The position numbers and the translations under genes are program-made. Shown one piece after another: positions 53,326 through 61,853 of a stretch of DNA of 64,000 nucleotides (positions are counted from its first letter, which is position 1; each line of letters opens with the position of its first letter). Where the stretch lies: NCBI GenBank assembly GCA_028864975.1, contig JAGWLG010000008.1, positions 55,884 through 119,883 of the forward strand, written 5' to 3'. The stretch comes from Thermoplasmata archaeon. GTDB lineage: Archaea > Thermoplasmatota > Thermoplasmata > Lutacidiplasmatales > UBA184. The notes below the pieces were generated by a model, which was not told the origin of the DNA, searched no databases, and saw only the letters and a list, made by a program, of their open reading frames with translations.

Positions 53326-53978
53326 GGCGTCTCCTTCCCGGCGGCGGGCTCTGGCTTCTCCAGACCGAGCGCTATCCGGGCGACCTTCTTGGCCTGCGGT
53401 TCTTCTGCCCAACCCGCTATCCGGCCCAGCGCTTCACGAAGCCGCTCCACCTCGGCCCTCGCCGCGTCGCGCTCATCTTGGATGCGCTTGCCGCCGTCAA
53501 GAGCATCCGCGAGCATCTGTTCGACGGCCTTGACCTTGCGCTCCTTGAGGGTAAGTTCCACGCTCAGCCGGGCGACCTCGCAGTCCGGGTCGGCGCACGT
53601 CCCCCCCTGAACGCCAGGCCTCTCCTGACCCGAGCAGAAGTGCACAATCCGGTGCGTGTGTTCCTTCGGAGTGGCGGAGATTCGGTCTTCAGAGATAGGG
53701 TCGCTCACCGGTAACTCCTTCGTCGCATCGCCTTTCCTCAGCCTCGTCCGGTAGTGCTCCTCGCACACGGCCATGATGGATGGCACCCCGAAACCGATGG
53801 CGTTGAGGACGTCCACACCCCAGACGATGACGTAGAGGGGACCGTCCTTCCAGGTCTTGTTGCAGTCGTCGAAGAGGCAGCGCGCACACGAGGTCTGGTC
53901 CGGGTCGAGAGGTACCCCCGGCCGGACGCTGACCCACTCACCGTTCAGGAAGATGCTCATGGGGGCTCCTTCGCTCAT
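53322..53978 (-). CDS. Coiled-coil paralogue 3 with N-terminal domain
   Basis: This 218-aa protein has an extra N-terminal domain with CARCLFDDC and VCEEHY (a probable zinc site), then CADPDCEVARLSVEL, DERDAARAEVERLREAL and PEPAAGKETP. ATG 53978 (ATGA); ATG 53960 is an alternative. Confidence 0.6.
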   Translation of the reverse strand: MSEGAPMSIFLNGEWVSVRPGVPLDPDQTSCARCLFDDCNKTWKDGPLYVIVWGVDVLNAIGFGVPSIMAVCEEHYRTRLRKGDATKELPVSDPISEDRISATPKEHTHRIVHFCSGQERPGVQGGTCADPDCEVARLSVELTLKERKVKAVEQMLADALDGGKRIQDERDAARAEVERLREALGRIAGWAEEPQAKKVARIALGLEKPEPAAGKETP

Positions 53979-54484
53979 GGGCTCAACCCCGATTCTGGTG
54001 TCTCGTACTGCACCAGGTCTCCACCGCGCTTCATCGCGTGTCGCAGGCTCTGGAGGTACCACGGCGTCGGCGTCTCGTTCTCAAGCTCCGGTCGAATCAG
54101 CGGCCGGTGCGCCAAGAGGTCCACCAAGTCCCAGACGACGGACTTCAACTCGTCACCCCGGTTCAACTCGTCGGCCAGGTCCTGGATTCGCTCCGGGTCT
54201 TCTGTCTCCTCGACCGACCGAGCCATCACCCTCCCCTCCGGGTCACGGAGGTACCAGATGCGCGTGGGTTCCTCCGCTCCTTGCTCGTAGTTCCCTGAGC
54301 CCGGGCTCGCCATCCACCGTGCCGTCGGTGGTTCGGCCGGCCACGGCTCGTGGCAGAAGGGGCACTCGGCCGGGCTCGCTGCCACCTTCGCCCGCACCTC
54401 TCCCATCTTGAGGTCGTCGAACTTGCCGTCCCAGAGGTGACCGGAGAGATGCCAGTCCTTCGCGGTTGCGTCACCGGGCTTCAC
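53975..54484 (-). CDS. Unknown 169-aa protein with CPFC pair
   Basis: GTG 54484 (GTGA). It has CPFCHEPWP near residue 41, strands (RIWYLRDPEGRVMARS) and a helical second half (LADELNRGDELKSVVWDLVDLL). No family was recognised. Confidence 0.5.
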   Translation of the reverse strand: MKPGDATAKDWHLSGHLWDGKFDDLKMGEVRAKVAASPAECPFCHEPWPAEPPTARWMASPGSGNYEQGAEEPTRIWYLRDPEGRVMARSVEETEDPERIQDLADELNRGDELKSVVWDLVDLLAHRPLIRPELENETPTPWYLQSLRHAMKRGGDLVQYETPESGLSP

Positions 54485-54720
54485 GGGTTCACCTCGTACT
54501 CGTCCCCGTCGTCCGTCGCGTTGTATCCCCTCAACCCCTCGCGGACGTGCATCAGCGTGCTCATCAGTTCCTCCACCTGCCACGGCGATAGCGCAGTGTA
54601 GGAGTCGCCTATGTTCAACTGGACCCCGCTGCCCGTTCCGGCGGCGAAGACGGTGAGGGTCATCGGCTCGGCTCCCTTGCCTAGGTCGAGACTGTTGTAT
54701 CTGCGAATGTTGTTGCTCAC
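54481..54720 (-). CDS. Unknown 79-aa protein
   Basis: GTG 54720 (GTGA). It has a beta-rich middle (TLTVFAAGTGSGVQLNIGDS), a helix (PWQVEELMSTLMHV) and an acidic end. It is coupled at both ends. Confidence 0.5.
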   Translation of the reverse strand: MSNNIRRYNSLDLGKGAEPMTLTVFAAGTGSGVQLNIGDSYTALSPWQVEELMSTLMHVREGLRGYNATDDGDEYEVNP

Positions 54721-54959
54721 GGGCTTACCTCCACCCGCTTCCGGTCGATGCCGAACTTCTCGGCCCAACTCAACCCGCCCCCGCCGTGCTCAGCTTCCCA
54801 CTTCCGGCGCTTCAGCTTCTCCTCCATCGGCGCGTCGCTCACCGGGCACGGCGGTCCACCGATGACCCCCATCGGGAAGATGTAGTGGTGGGTCTTGCAC
54901 TGGTACGGGAAGTAGCCGTAGTCCGGGTCGTGACTGCTCTGAACGTCACACTCGCTCAT
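54717..54959 (-). CDS. Small Cys/His protein
   Basis: This 80-aa protein has YFPYQCKTHHYIFP and CPVSDAPM, then a basic helix and KFGIDRKRVEVSP. It may hold one metal site. ATGA coupling to the next gene. Confidence 0.5.
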   Translation of the reverse strand: MSECDVQSSHDPDYGYFPYQCKTHHYIFPMGVIGGPPCPVSDAPMEEKLKRRKWEAEHGGGGLSWAEKFGIDRKRVEVSP

Positions 54960-55798
54960 CTCTGCCTCTCCGACTCTTCCATCTCCCTCATCCGGCGCTG
55001 GGCTTCCTCTTGCGCGGTCGGCTCCGGGCCATCGTACTCGTCAGCTAGGGTCAGCGTTGCGCTGCCACCGGTCTGCCCCGACATCGTCGTGTTCTCGACC
55101 GACCCCTCGGCCTTCACCCATCCCGGCTTCCGCGGCACCGGCGGCGTCCACGTCCCGGTCTTCATCGCGGCGTACTTCTGCTCAAGCTCCGCGACCGCGG
55201 CCTTGAACTTGGCGCGTTTGTGCCCTCCCCCCGGCATCAGCTTGTGCATCCACTCGTGCGCCATCAGCCAGACCGGGTCCGTCGTGTAACCCGAGTACTT
55301 CCAACGCTCGGCCCTCAGCCGCCTCGACTCGTCGGTGTCGATGGTCGCCAACACCTCCTTGGGCGAGATGCAGATGAGGCTCTTCCTCACGACACGCTTG
55401 CGCTGCGGCGGGTACTGTCCCGGGTTCAATCGGACCCAGACGTTGTCGAGGTGACTGTGAGCCCCTGACGGTGCACGGTCCCCATACTCCGGCTTGCACC
55501 AGCGGTTCGGCCAGAGTTCGAGCCGAGCCTGCCTCCCTCCCGGGCGGATGCGTCGGAGGTCCGCGAGAATCTCCCGGAGCACCCCCAGTTGCTTCTCGAT
55601 GAGCACGTCGCCCTCCCACACCGGCTTCGGCTTCTCCGTCCGCTCCGGCTTCGCTACCGACCGGCTCGACACCCCCGCGAGCTTCCACGGCTCCGGGAGC
55701 TTCAGCCGCGCCGCCAGTTCCTTCTGGATGGTCCTGATGCGGACCTTCCTCTCGAAGGTCGCTGTGACCTCGATGCTGACCTTGTAGACACGCTTCAT
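54956..55798 (-). CDS. SprT-like zinc metallopeptidase
   Basis: This 280-aa protein has MAHEWMHKLMPGGGHKRAKFKAAV near residue 180: HExxH followed by P-G-G-G-H, as in SprT/SPRTN and wlm-type peptidases, where the third His binds zinc. The N-terminal part has basic strands (KVSIEVTATFERKVRI). SPRTN relatives cut proteins crosslinked to DNA. The C-terminus is acidic. Confidence 0.6.
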   Translation of the reverse strand: MKRVYKVSIEVTATFERKVRIRTIQKELAARLKLPEPWKLAGVSSRSVAKPERTEKPKPVWEGDVLIEKQLGVLREILADLRRIRPGGRQARLELWPNRWCKPEYGDRAPSGAHSHLDNVWVRLNPGQYPPQRKRVVRKSLICISPKEVLATIDTDESRRLRAERWKYSGYTTDPVWLMAHEWMHKLMPGGGHKRAKFKAAVAELEQKYAAMKTGTWTPPVPRKPGWVKAEGSVENTTMSGQTGGSATLTLADEYDGPEPTAQEEAQRRMREMEESERQR

Positions 55799-55935
55799 TC
55801 CCTTCTTCCCTCCTTCCTGTCTCGACACTCGCCGCAGAGGTGCACGGGTTCTTGCATCATGTGTCCCAGCCAGAAGGAGCACTTCCTGGCCGGGTGATTC
55901 TCACACGGTCTCTTGCACTGCTTGACAATGGTCAT
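55795..55935 (-). CDS. Zinc mini-protein, 46 aa
   Basis: This product has CKRPCENHPARKC and CGECRD, six Cys and two to three His. ATGA overlap with the SprT-like gene start supports it. Confidence 0.5.
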   Translation of the reverse strand: MTIVKQCKRPCENHPARKCSFWLGHMMQEPVHLCGECRDRKEGRRE

Positions 55936-55942
55936 CGTCCCG

Positions 55943-56098
55943 TCACTCCGACCACGACGCCCACTTCCCGCAGAGCGGACAGTTGTACTCCTTGTCCACG
56001 ACCTTCTCCTTTCCCCGGGTGATGACCTCCGTCCGGATGCTCACCCGCTGCTGGCAGTCGGAGCAGTGGACCCCGTCCTCGTTCGGTGGGCGTGGCAC
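55943..56098 (-). CDS. Zinc-ribbon mini-protein
   Basis: This 51-aa protein has HCSDCQQR and CPLCGKW, a four-Cys ribbon. GTG 56098 follows GGGAG. Confidence 0.55.
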   Translation of the reverse strand: MPRPPNEDGVHCSDCQQRVSIRTEVITRGKEKVVDKEYNCPLCGKWASWSE

Positions 56099-56112
56099 TT
56101 GAACTCCCCTCG

Positions 56113-56607
56113 CTAGAGCTTCGCCCCGGCCGGCGGTGTCGCGGGAGCCGCGGGCTGCGGTTCCGGTGTGGACGGTGCCGGTGCCTCGGGCTTCTTCAAC
56201 CACGGGTGCGGCTCGCCGGTCGGCGGGATGCAAACGTGCTCCTCCATCCGGACCATCACCTGGGGATGCCGGCTCCAGCCGCGAAGCTCCACCTGCACCA
56301 GCGCCTCATGCCTCGACCGGCACGGAAGGCTGTGCGTCGCACAGACCTCCTTGCAGGTCCACGGGTCCTCGATTTTGATGGGCTCGGCGTTCTTGTACTC
56401 CTCTGCGTTCTTGTCGAACCTCTCACGCAGTTGCTTCACCTGCCGCGTCAGCCCATCCATCGCACTCGTCAGGTCCCAGATGTCCTGGGAGGACGGCGGC
56501 CCCTGGCGCGTCGGCGCCGACGGCGACGGTGCCGGTGAGGCGGTCGGTGGTGCTGTCGTCGCTGGAGGCGCTGGCGGCGTTGCTGGCGGCTGCTTCTTCG
56601 CGGTCAT
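56113..56607 (-). CDS. Pro-rich protein with coiled coil and Cys cluster
   Basis: This 164-aa protein has disordered Pro/Ala ends flanking a coiled coil (residues 45-75), then WTCKEVCATHSLPCRSRHE. It overlaps the surface-protein stop by ATGA and may be a cytoplasmic partner. No family was recognised. Confidence 0.5.
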   Translation of the reverse strand: MTAKKQPPATPPAPPATTAPPTASPAPSPSAPTRQGPPSSQDIWDLTSAMDGLTRQVKQLRERFDKNAEEYKNAEPIKIEDPWTCKEVCATHSLPCRSRHEALVQVELRGWSRHPQVMVRMEEHVCIPPTGEPHPWLKKPEAPAPSTPEPQPAAPATPPAGAKL

Positions 56608-58478
56608 CGCTTCTTCTTCTCCTTCCCGCGCGTCTTGAGGACCTTCCTGATGCGCTCCTGCTCCTGCGCTTCCTGCTTCTTGCCCTCGCCACCAATCTCG
56701 GTGACGTGGGCCGTGTCGCCGCGGACGTCCGCGCTGAACGCCTGGTAGGCGCTCTTGGGAAGCGGCTTCGCCTGCGGGTTCACGTCGGCCGCGGTCAAAG
56801 AGCCCAGCGTGGGCTCCTCCACCTTCACCTCGGGTTCAGGCTCGGGCTCCGGCTCCGGTTCCCCGGCGCGCTTCTCCTCGACCATTTGGACCTCCTGCTC
56901 CTTCACCCAGGTCGAATCGTACTCCGGTTCCCCGATAGCCCCTGCCTCCGGCTCGTCGGCGCCGTGCTCCTCGTCCCAGTTTTCCGGGGGCGAGGGCGCA
57001 ACTCCTTCCGCGGCCACGGACGTCGCCGCGGTAGCTTGCGTCGGTCTCCGCGGTACCCTCCTTCGCCTCACGTACCACATCCCGATTACCCATGCGCCTA
57101 CGACCGTGATGAGCGGCAAGAGCACGATGGGGCTCGTCAGCGTGGAGACCAGGCTCGGCGGCTGCGTCTTCGGCGGCGGTGGCGGTGGCTGGCAATTCGT
57201 GGTACACGGCGGCGGGCTCGTACCTCCCGTCCAGAGCGGCAGCACTTCGACCGTCACCCGGTTCGAGACCGCGACCACTCCCGCTGAGTCCGTGACCCAC
57301 ACTCTGTACGTGTAGTTCCCGGCGTGCGGCAGCGTCGCCGCGAGCGTCGCCCCGGTGCTCGACGTGTTCGTCCCGTTCTCGCTCCAGAGATAGCTGAAGC
57401 CCGGAGTACCACCCGTAGCGCCCGCGGTCAACGTCACGCTCCCTCCCGCGTGGAAGACGGTCGCGTTCGCAACCAGCGTCGCCGTGATGGCGGGAGGTGG
57501 AGGTGGGGGCGGCGGCGTCGTGTAGTTCGACCAGACCTTCAGCGGTGCCTGCGACCAGGCGACCCGGCTCCCGTCGGTAACGGTCAGGTTCACTTGGTAC
57601 GTCCCGCCGTGCCGCTCGCTCAGGGAGCACGTCGCGCCGCTGCACCCGAGCGCCGTCGAACCGTTCGTCGTCCAGAGGTAGCTCGGGGTCGTCGCGTTCT
57701 TCAGCGTGGCCGTCGCCGTCACCGTGGTCCCGTTCTGCACCCGGTAGTTGGACAAGGTCACGTTGGCGGAGAGCGCCTTCGGGGGCGGCGGCAGCGGAGG
57801 AAGAACCTCCAGCACCGTCTTGTTCCACACTCCCTGACCCCAAGCATCCACATCGCTCACCAGGAACGAGTAGTTCCCCGCTCCGGCCGGGGTGTAGGTG
57901 AACGAGGTCACGTTGCCCGCTGGGTGGCTCGTCCTGTTCAGGTCCCAGATGTAGGCGTCGGTGCTCGGGCTCACTCCGCCGTTCTCGACCGCGGTAACGG
58001 TGACCGGTGTCCCGGGCCTCGTCCCGTTCGCCGAGAGCGTCACGTTCACCCACATCCGGGTGTCCACCCGGACCGGAGCGAAGGCCTTGCACACGCCCGG
58101 GCAAGCCGAGTCCTGGACTTCCGCGGTGAAGATGGCCGGCGACGATGTCCAGTACGTGTAGGGCTTGAGGTAGCTCTCGTTCCCGCCGGTGCACCACTGG
58201 ATGGTCGGAGTTCCGCCCGGCGCCTGCGGGTAGTACGTCCAGTTGTACTCGGTGCTCGGACAGTTCGGTACTCCGGTCTCTGTCCCGTTCGTCTCGACCG
58301 TCGCGTTCAGGGTGTACGGGCTCACCCCCGTGAAGGAGGTCGCCCCCACGAACCAGATGTCGTACGGGTTCGGCGCAGAGGGCACGGTCCGGCCCGCCGA
58401 CGCCAGGGGCACCCACGCCCCCAGCGCCAGCAGGACCAGCACGAACCCGGCAGTTAGCCATCTCGTCTTCTCTTTCAT
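56604..58478 (-). CDS. PKD-like surface protein, type I membrane
   Basis: This 624-aa protein has a signal peptide (KEKTRWLTAGFVLVLLALGAWVPLASA), then several PKD/Ig-like beta units with repeated YLWTTNGS/YLWSENGT, AGNYTY/GTYQVNLTVTD and SVTLTAGATGG motifs. Many NxS/T sites are present. A TM helix (PLITVVGAWVIGMWYV) lies near residue 465, and a long acidic cytoplasmic tail ends in basic KKR. Such proteins are common on archaeal cells; here it may be a spike, a receptor-masking or a host-cell surface factor. It shares no clear promoter of its own. Confidence 0.75.
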   Translation of the reverse strand: MKEKTRWLTAGFVLVLLALGAWVPLASAGRTVPSAPNPYDIWFVGATSFTGVSPYTLNATVETNGTETGVPNCPSTEYNWTYYPQAPGGTPTIQWCTGGNESYLKPYTYWTSSPAIFTAEVQDSACPGVCKAFAPVRVDTRMWVNVTLSANGTRPGTPVTVTAVENGGVSPSTDAYIWDLNRTSHPAGNVTSFTYTPAGAGNYSFLVSDVDAWGQGVWNKTVLEVLPPLPPPPKALSANVTLSNYRVQNGTTVTATATLKNATTPSYLWTTNGSTALGCSGATCSLSERHGGTYQVNLTVTDGSRVAWSQAPLKVWSNYTTPPPPPPPPAITATLVANATVFHAGGSVTLTAGATGGTPGFSYLWSENGTNTSSTGATLAATLPHAGNYTYRVWVTDSAGVVAVSNRVTVEVLPLWTGGTSPPPCTTNCQPPPPPPKTQPPSLVSTLTSPIVLLPLITVVGAWVIGMWYVRRRRVPRRPTQATAATSVAAEGVAPSPPENWDEEHGADEPEAGAIGEPEYDSTWVKEQEVQMVEEKRAGEPEPEPEPEPEVKVEEPTLGSLTAADVNPQAKPLPKSAYQAFSADVRGDTAHVTEIGGEGKKQEAQEQERIRKVLKTRGKEKKKR

Positions 58479-58729
58479 AGATTCTCCGACGACCAGCGCC
58501 CCTTCGTGTCGGCGACGTTCCGTTTGTCCTCGTCGTCGTCCTGTTGCCTCAGTTCCCCGGGTTCCAGGATTCGCGTGACCCATCCGGAGCGCTGCTCGTC
58601 CTTCGTCCCCAGGAACCAGGCCACCCGACACTCCTTGCAGACGATGGTGACCTCTCCCCACTCGGATACGCTCAGCCTCAGCGTGAACTTCTCGAAGAGC
58701 GCCGCCAGGTGGGGACAGGTCTCGGGCAC
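58475..58729 (-). CDS. Small CxxC protein
   Basis: This 84-aa protein has CPHL and VCKECRVAWFLG, a four-ligand knuckle. GTG 58729 follows GAGGAG at 8-nt spacing; ATGA coupling to the surface-protein gene. Confidence 0.5.
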   Translation of the reverse strand: MPETCPHLAALFEKFTLRLSVSEWGEVTIVCKECRVAWFLGTKDEQRSGWVTRILEPGELRQQDDDEDKRNVADTKGRWSSENL

Positions 58730-58733
58730 CGGT

Positions 58734-59813
58734 TCACTCCTCGACGTGCTTGGAGAGTTCCGCGACGACCTGGGACAAGAGGTCCCACGCCGCGGCCCCC
58801 GTCGCCACCTTGAAGGAGAGCACATTCTCGTACTCCCCCTTCAAGCTGGCAAGCTCCTGCAACTCGTCGATGAACCCCTGGAACTCGCTCGGGCGAATCT
58901 TCCGGTCCTTCTCGCCCAGCAACTCCTGGGCCTTCCCGATGGTCTCCGCGACCTTCCCGCCCACGATGCGCTCGAACTGCTTGATGACCAGGTCTCTTGA
59001 GTCCTGCTGCACCGGCATCCCGGCCAACTCCGAACCCACGGAGTGCTCCGAGCAGTACGGGGACAGCAATCCCAGCAGCTTCGCCACCCGGTCCAGGCAC
59101 GGGACCGCCGCTTCCGGAGAGAAGTAGAGCGCGCCGTTCGGTCTCATGTCGAAGCGCTTCCCGCTCGTCCGGAGGTAGGTCGTGACGGACCGGCGCACGT
59201 CGTCGTCCGTGGCGTGCGACGAGAACCGCTCGAAGAGTTGCCGCGCCCGGACGAGGAACGACGAGAGCATCTTCTTCGCCTCGTCGTCCGTGTTCTGGAG
59301 GTCCATCGTGCCGGTCACGTCCGCCGACTGCACCGCGTTCGCCAGGCGGAACTCCACCCGCCCGATGACCGGGAAGGCGTGGTTCTTCTCCGTCCCCCAG
59401 GCCAAAGTTCTGGCCCACGGCTTCGCCTGCTTCCCCACCATCATCGCGGCCGGGCGGATGACCAGCGTGTTGAACGGGCTCTCCTTTCCCGTGAGGTCCA
59501 CGGCCATGCGGAAGGCGTCTACCGGCGACCTCGCCCCGGGGCACAACTCCTCCGGCAACCCGGCCGCGGTCCAAAGCTCCTTGAGCTTCTCGACCGGCAC
59601 CGCCATGTCGCCGATACTCACCCAGTACACCCGGCCGATGGTCTCCGTCTTCCCCTGGAGACCGGTCACCAGGCCCACCGCCTCGCCCTTGTCCTGACCC
59701 GGGATGCTCACCTCGCGCATCAGACCGGGGGTTGGCGTCGTCGTCGTTCCGGGGGTCGCCTGCGCCCCCTCCTCTGTCGTCGTCGTTGTCGTCTCCTTCA
59801 CGTCTGCCATCAT
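58734..59813 (-). CDS. Unknown 359-aa protein
   Basis: A disordered Thr/Glu start is followed by a large alpha/beta body (RVYWVSIGDMAVPVEKLKELW, SPFNTLVIRPAAMMVG), helices with KMLSSFLVRARQLFERF, and a helical C-terminus ending HVEE. Paired Met (59813/59810) follow AGGAG. One of the largest uncharacterised proteins of the right arm; no family was recognised. Confidence 0.55.
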   Translation of the reverse strand: MMADVKETTTTTTEEGAQATPGTTTTPTPGLMREVSIPGQDKGEAVGLVTGLQGKTETIGRVYWVSIGDMAVPVEKLKELWTAAGLPEELCPGARSPVDAFRMAVDLTGKESPFNTLVIRPAAMMVGKQAKPWARTLAWGTEKNHAFPVIGRVEFRLANAVQSADVTGTMDLQNTDDEAKKMLSSFLVRARQLFERFSSHATDDDVRRSVTTYLRTSGKRFDMRPNGALYFSPEAAVPCLDRVAKLLGLLSPYCSEHSVGSELAGMPVQQDSRDLVIKQFERIVGGKVAETIGKAQELLGEKDRKIRPSEFQGFIDELQELASLKGEYENVLSFKVATGAAAWDLLSQVVAELSKHVEE

Positions 59814-59827
59814 CCTGCTCTTCACTC

Positions 59828-60373
59828 CTAGGCGACCTTGAACGTCTGGAGAAGGGGCCACAGCCTCTCGATGGCGGCTCTGGTCCTCGTCTGGACGTCC
59901 AACACGAGCCCTCCCTTCTGGCTCTCGGCCACGGCCTCGTCGATGATGGCCATGACCTTGGCGAACTCCTCCGGCGTCGTCATCCGCTCCGGGTAGCTCC
60001 ACTTGTTGTTCTCCATGAACCCGATGAAGCCCCCGCTGTCGCCGATGGGGAACGTTCCGCGGCTGAACTCGACGTGCCTCCAGTACCACCCGATGTAGGG
60101 TAGGCGCTTGCCGTGCTCCTTCCCGTTCGCTACCGTTGGGTCAACCGGTTCCTCGCGGAGGGCGGAGTCCTCGTCACGGTAGTCGGCCAGGTCCGACAGG
60201 AACCGGTTGTACTGCCCATCGAGGATGGACGCCTCTAGCTGGCCCCGGGGCATCCCGGCGAGCTTCTTCTTCCGCTCGGCGTACGTCCCATGCACCGTCC
60301 AGTAGACGTTGGTGTCGTACCACTGGGGCGCCTGCGCCGCCGCCTCACTCGTTGCTTGTTCTTGTTCGCTCAT
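59828..60373 (-). CDS. Unknown 181-aa protein
   Basis: This aromatic-rich protein has QWYDTNVYWTVHGTYAERKKK, RLPYIGWYWRHVEFSRG and a helical end (EEFAKVMAIIDEAVAE). No family was recognised. It forms a tandem with the 359-aa gene. Confidence 0.55.
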   Translation of the reverse strand: MSEQEQATSEAAAQAPQWYDTNVYWTVHGTYAERKKKLAGMPRGQLEASILDGQYNRFLSDLADYRDEDSALREEPVDPTVANGKEHGKRLPYIGWYWRHVEFSRGTFPIGDSGGFIGFMENNKWSYPERMTTPEEFAKVMAIIDEAVAESQKGGLVLDVQTRTRAAIERLWPLLQTFKVA

Positions 60374-60409
60374 CGCTTCCCCACGACTCGCGTTCTCACG
60401 CCGCCGGGC

Positions 60410-60874
60410 TCAGCCGGCGCCGTGCCCCCTGATGCTCGTGGCGTCGGTCCCCCAGTAGGCCTGCGCCTGGTAGCGTCCCCAGTAGGGGCTCCGCCACCGC
60501 GGCTTGGACGGCAGCGTGTCCGGGAGGCGCCTGAGCTTCTCGCGCTGCTCCTCCATCTTCCTCCACCGCGCCGTCCGCTCCGAGCCTTCGAGTGTCTCCC
60601 CGAAGACCGCCAGGTAGGTCCACCGCTCGCCTTCGGTCAGCCGCTTCTCCATCGCCAGGACCCGTTCGCGCGCCTGGTGGTAGTCACGACTCGCCTTCTC
60701 CCACTCCTCTCGCGCCTCGGCGATTTCCGCGGGGTCGTACCTGGTGATGTCGAGCTTCCTCCGGGCGTCGTCCATGACCCGCTTGTCGATGGCCAGGTCG
60801 TTCCGGGCCGCGATGAGCCGGTCCACCAGCGTCACCTTGGCCTTCCTCTTCCTTCCGTTCTTCCTCTCGTTCAT
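60410..60874 (-). CDS. Basic coiled-coil protein
   Basis: This 154-aa protein has a Lys/Arg start and helices over residues 25-120 (EAREEWEKASRDYHQARERVLAMEK), then a Tyr/Trp/Arg-rich end (RSPYWGRYQAQAYWG). It may be DNA-binding. Confidence 0.55.
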   Translation of the reverse strand: MNERKNGRKRKAKVTLVDRLIAARNDLAIDKRVMDDARRKLDITRYDPAEIAEAREEWEKASRDYHQARERVLAMEKRLTEGERWTYLAVFGETLEGSERTARWRKMEEQREKLRRLPDTLPSKPRWRSPYWGRYQAQAYWGTDATSIRGHGAG

Positions 60875-61113
60875 GGCTTCACCTTCACCGCCTCTTTCGT
60901 GAACCAGATGAGGCGGTACCTCTCGTTGTCGTGGTACTCGCGCGCCGGGAACCCGCCAGGGCGCACCTCGTTGCATGCGTTCTCCGGCCCGACCGGGGAG
61001 ATGTCCTCCAGGGTGGCGTTCTGTCCCCAGATGGCGTTCTGCTTGTCGCCCAGGTGGTACCCGCAGACCACCGTCGCGTAGGCCTCGAACGGACCTCCGG
61101 TCTTGAAGCTCAA
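60871..61113 (-). CDS. Unknown 80-aa protein
   Basis: TTG 61113 in a TTGA junction; ATGA to the next gene. It has strands with ATVVCGYHLGDKQNAIWG and RYRLIWFTKEAVKV. No family was recognised. Confidence 0.5.
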   Translation of the reverse strand: MSFKTGGPFEAYATVVCGYHLGDKQNAIWGQNATLEDISPVGPENACNEVRPGGFPAREYHDNERYRLIWFTKEAVKVKP

Positions 61114-61529
61114 GAGTCCCCCTTCTTCCCCTCGGCCTTCGTCATGCTCTCGTGCAGCGTTGGACCCCGTGAGCCCACCAGTTCCCCGCCGCTGATGGCG
61201 CGCTCGATGACCTTGTAGTCCGCGTCGAACCAGTGACCCACGTCGCCCCTCGGGACACCGGGACCGGTCACCGTGTTCCCGCCCTTGTCCTTGTACTTCG
61301 TCGGGATGAGCCGCATCCGGCGCATCAGGAAGTCCCGGCGCTTCTCCGAGTCCCACCCTGGAAGCGCGTCGCGCTGGTCTCCGTTCATCGAGACCTGGAA
61401 GAAGTCGGCCATCAGCGTGTAGCGCTTCGTGAGCTTGGTGATGCCCTCGGCCACGCCGGTCGCCTTCTTCGACACCGTAACCTTGTCGTCGTCGCTCGCC
61501 TTCTCGTCCTTGCTCTTCTTCCCCGTCAT
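61110..61529 (-). CDS. Unknown 139-aa protein
   Basis: It has a Lys/Asp/Ser start, then RYTLMADFFQVSMNGDQRDAL, KRRDFLMRRMRLIPT and DADYKVIERAISGGEL. No family was recognised. Confidence 0.5.
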   Translation of the reverse strand: MTGKKSKDEKASDDDKVTVSKKATGVAEGITKLTKRYTLMADFFQVSMNGDQRDALPGWDSEKRRDFLMRRMRLIPTKYKDKGGNTVTGPGVPRGDVGHWFDADYKVIERAISGGELVGSRGPTLHESMTKAEGKKGDS

Positions 61530-61536
61530 CGTTGCG

Positions 61537-61776
61537 TCACTTCCCCTTCGCCGCCACCGCCGCCGCAGGTCTCGGCTCCTCGCTCTCCTTGGGCTTCCAG
61601 CCGTGCTTGCCCATCTGCTCGCGCAGAGAAGACCGGACCGCGTCGGACATGGACACGAACTTCCCGTGCTCCTTCAGCCACTGGGCGAAGTCGTACTCGT
61701 TACGAGTGACCCAGAGATTGAGCGGCACCAGCCCCCGGGCGCGATAGCGCTTGTAGGGATTCACCTTCGAGGGCAT
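61537..61776 (-). CDS. Ribbon-helix-helix-like regulator
   Basis: This 79-aa protein has LVPLNLWVTRNEYDFAQWLKEHGKFVSMSDAVRSSLREQM: a strand, a helix, then S-x-S-D-A-V-R and a second helix, the RHH/CopG layout. ATG 61776 is predicted leaderless. It is a candidate binder of the nearby 61790 element. Confidence 0.5.
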   Translation of the reverse strand: MPSKVNPYKRYRARGLVPLNLWVTRNEYDFAQWLKEHGKFVSMSDAVRSSLREQMGKHGWKPKESEEPRPAAAVAAKGK

Positions 61777-61789
61777 GCGTCCTCGTAGA

Positions 61790-61841
61790 GGGGTAATAGA
61801 ATAAGTAGTACTCGGTCCCGAAGGATTTATCCCCCGGGACC
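61790..61841 (-). promoter_or_regulatory. Promoter, TTCTAYTACCCC copy 4 and hairpin
   Basis: On the minus strand ACTTATTCTATTACCCC holds both a TATA-like TTATT, 27 bp before ATG 61776, and the 12-bp element (61790-61801 in reverse). Upstream, GGTCCCG (61814-61820) pairs with CGGGACC (61835-61841), a 7-bp hairpin that could end the upstream transcript or bind a regulator. Confidence 0.55.
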
Positions 61842-61853
61842 GGGCACCCCCCC

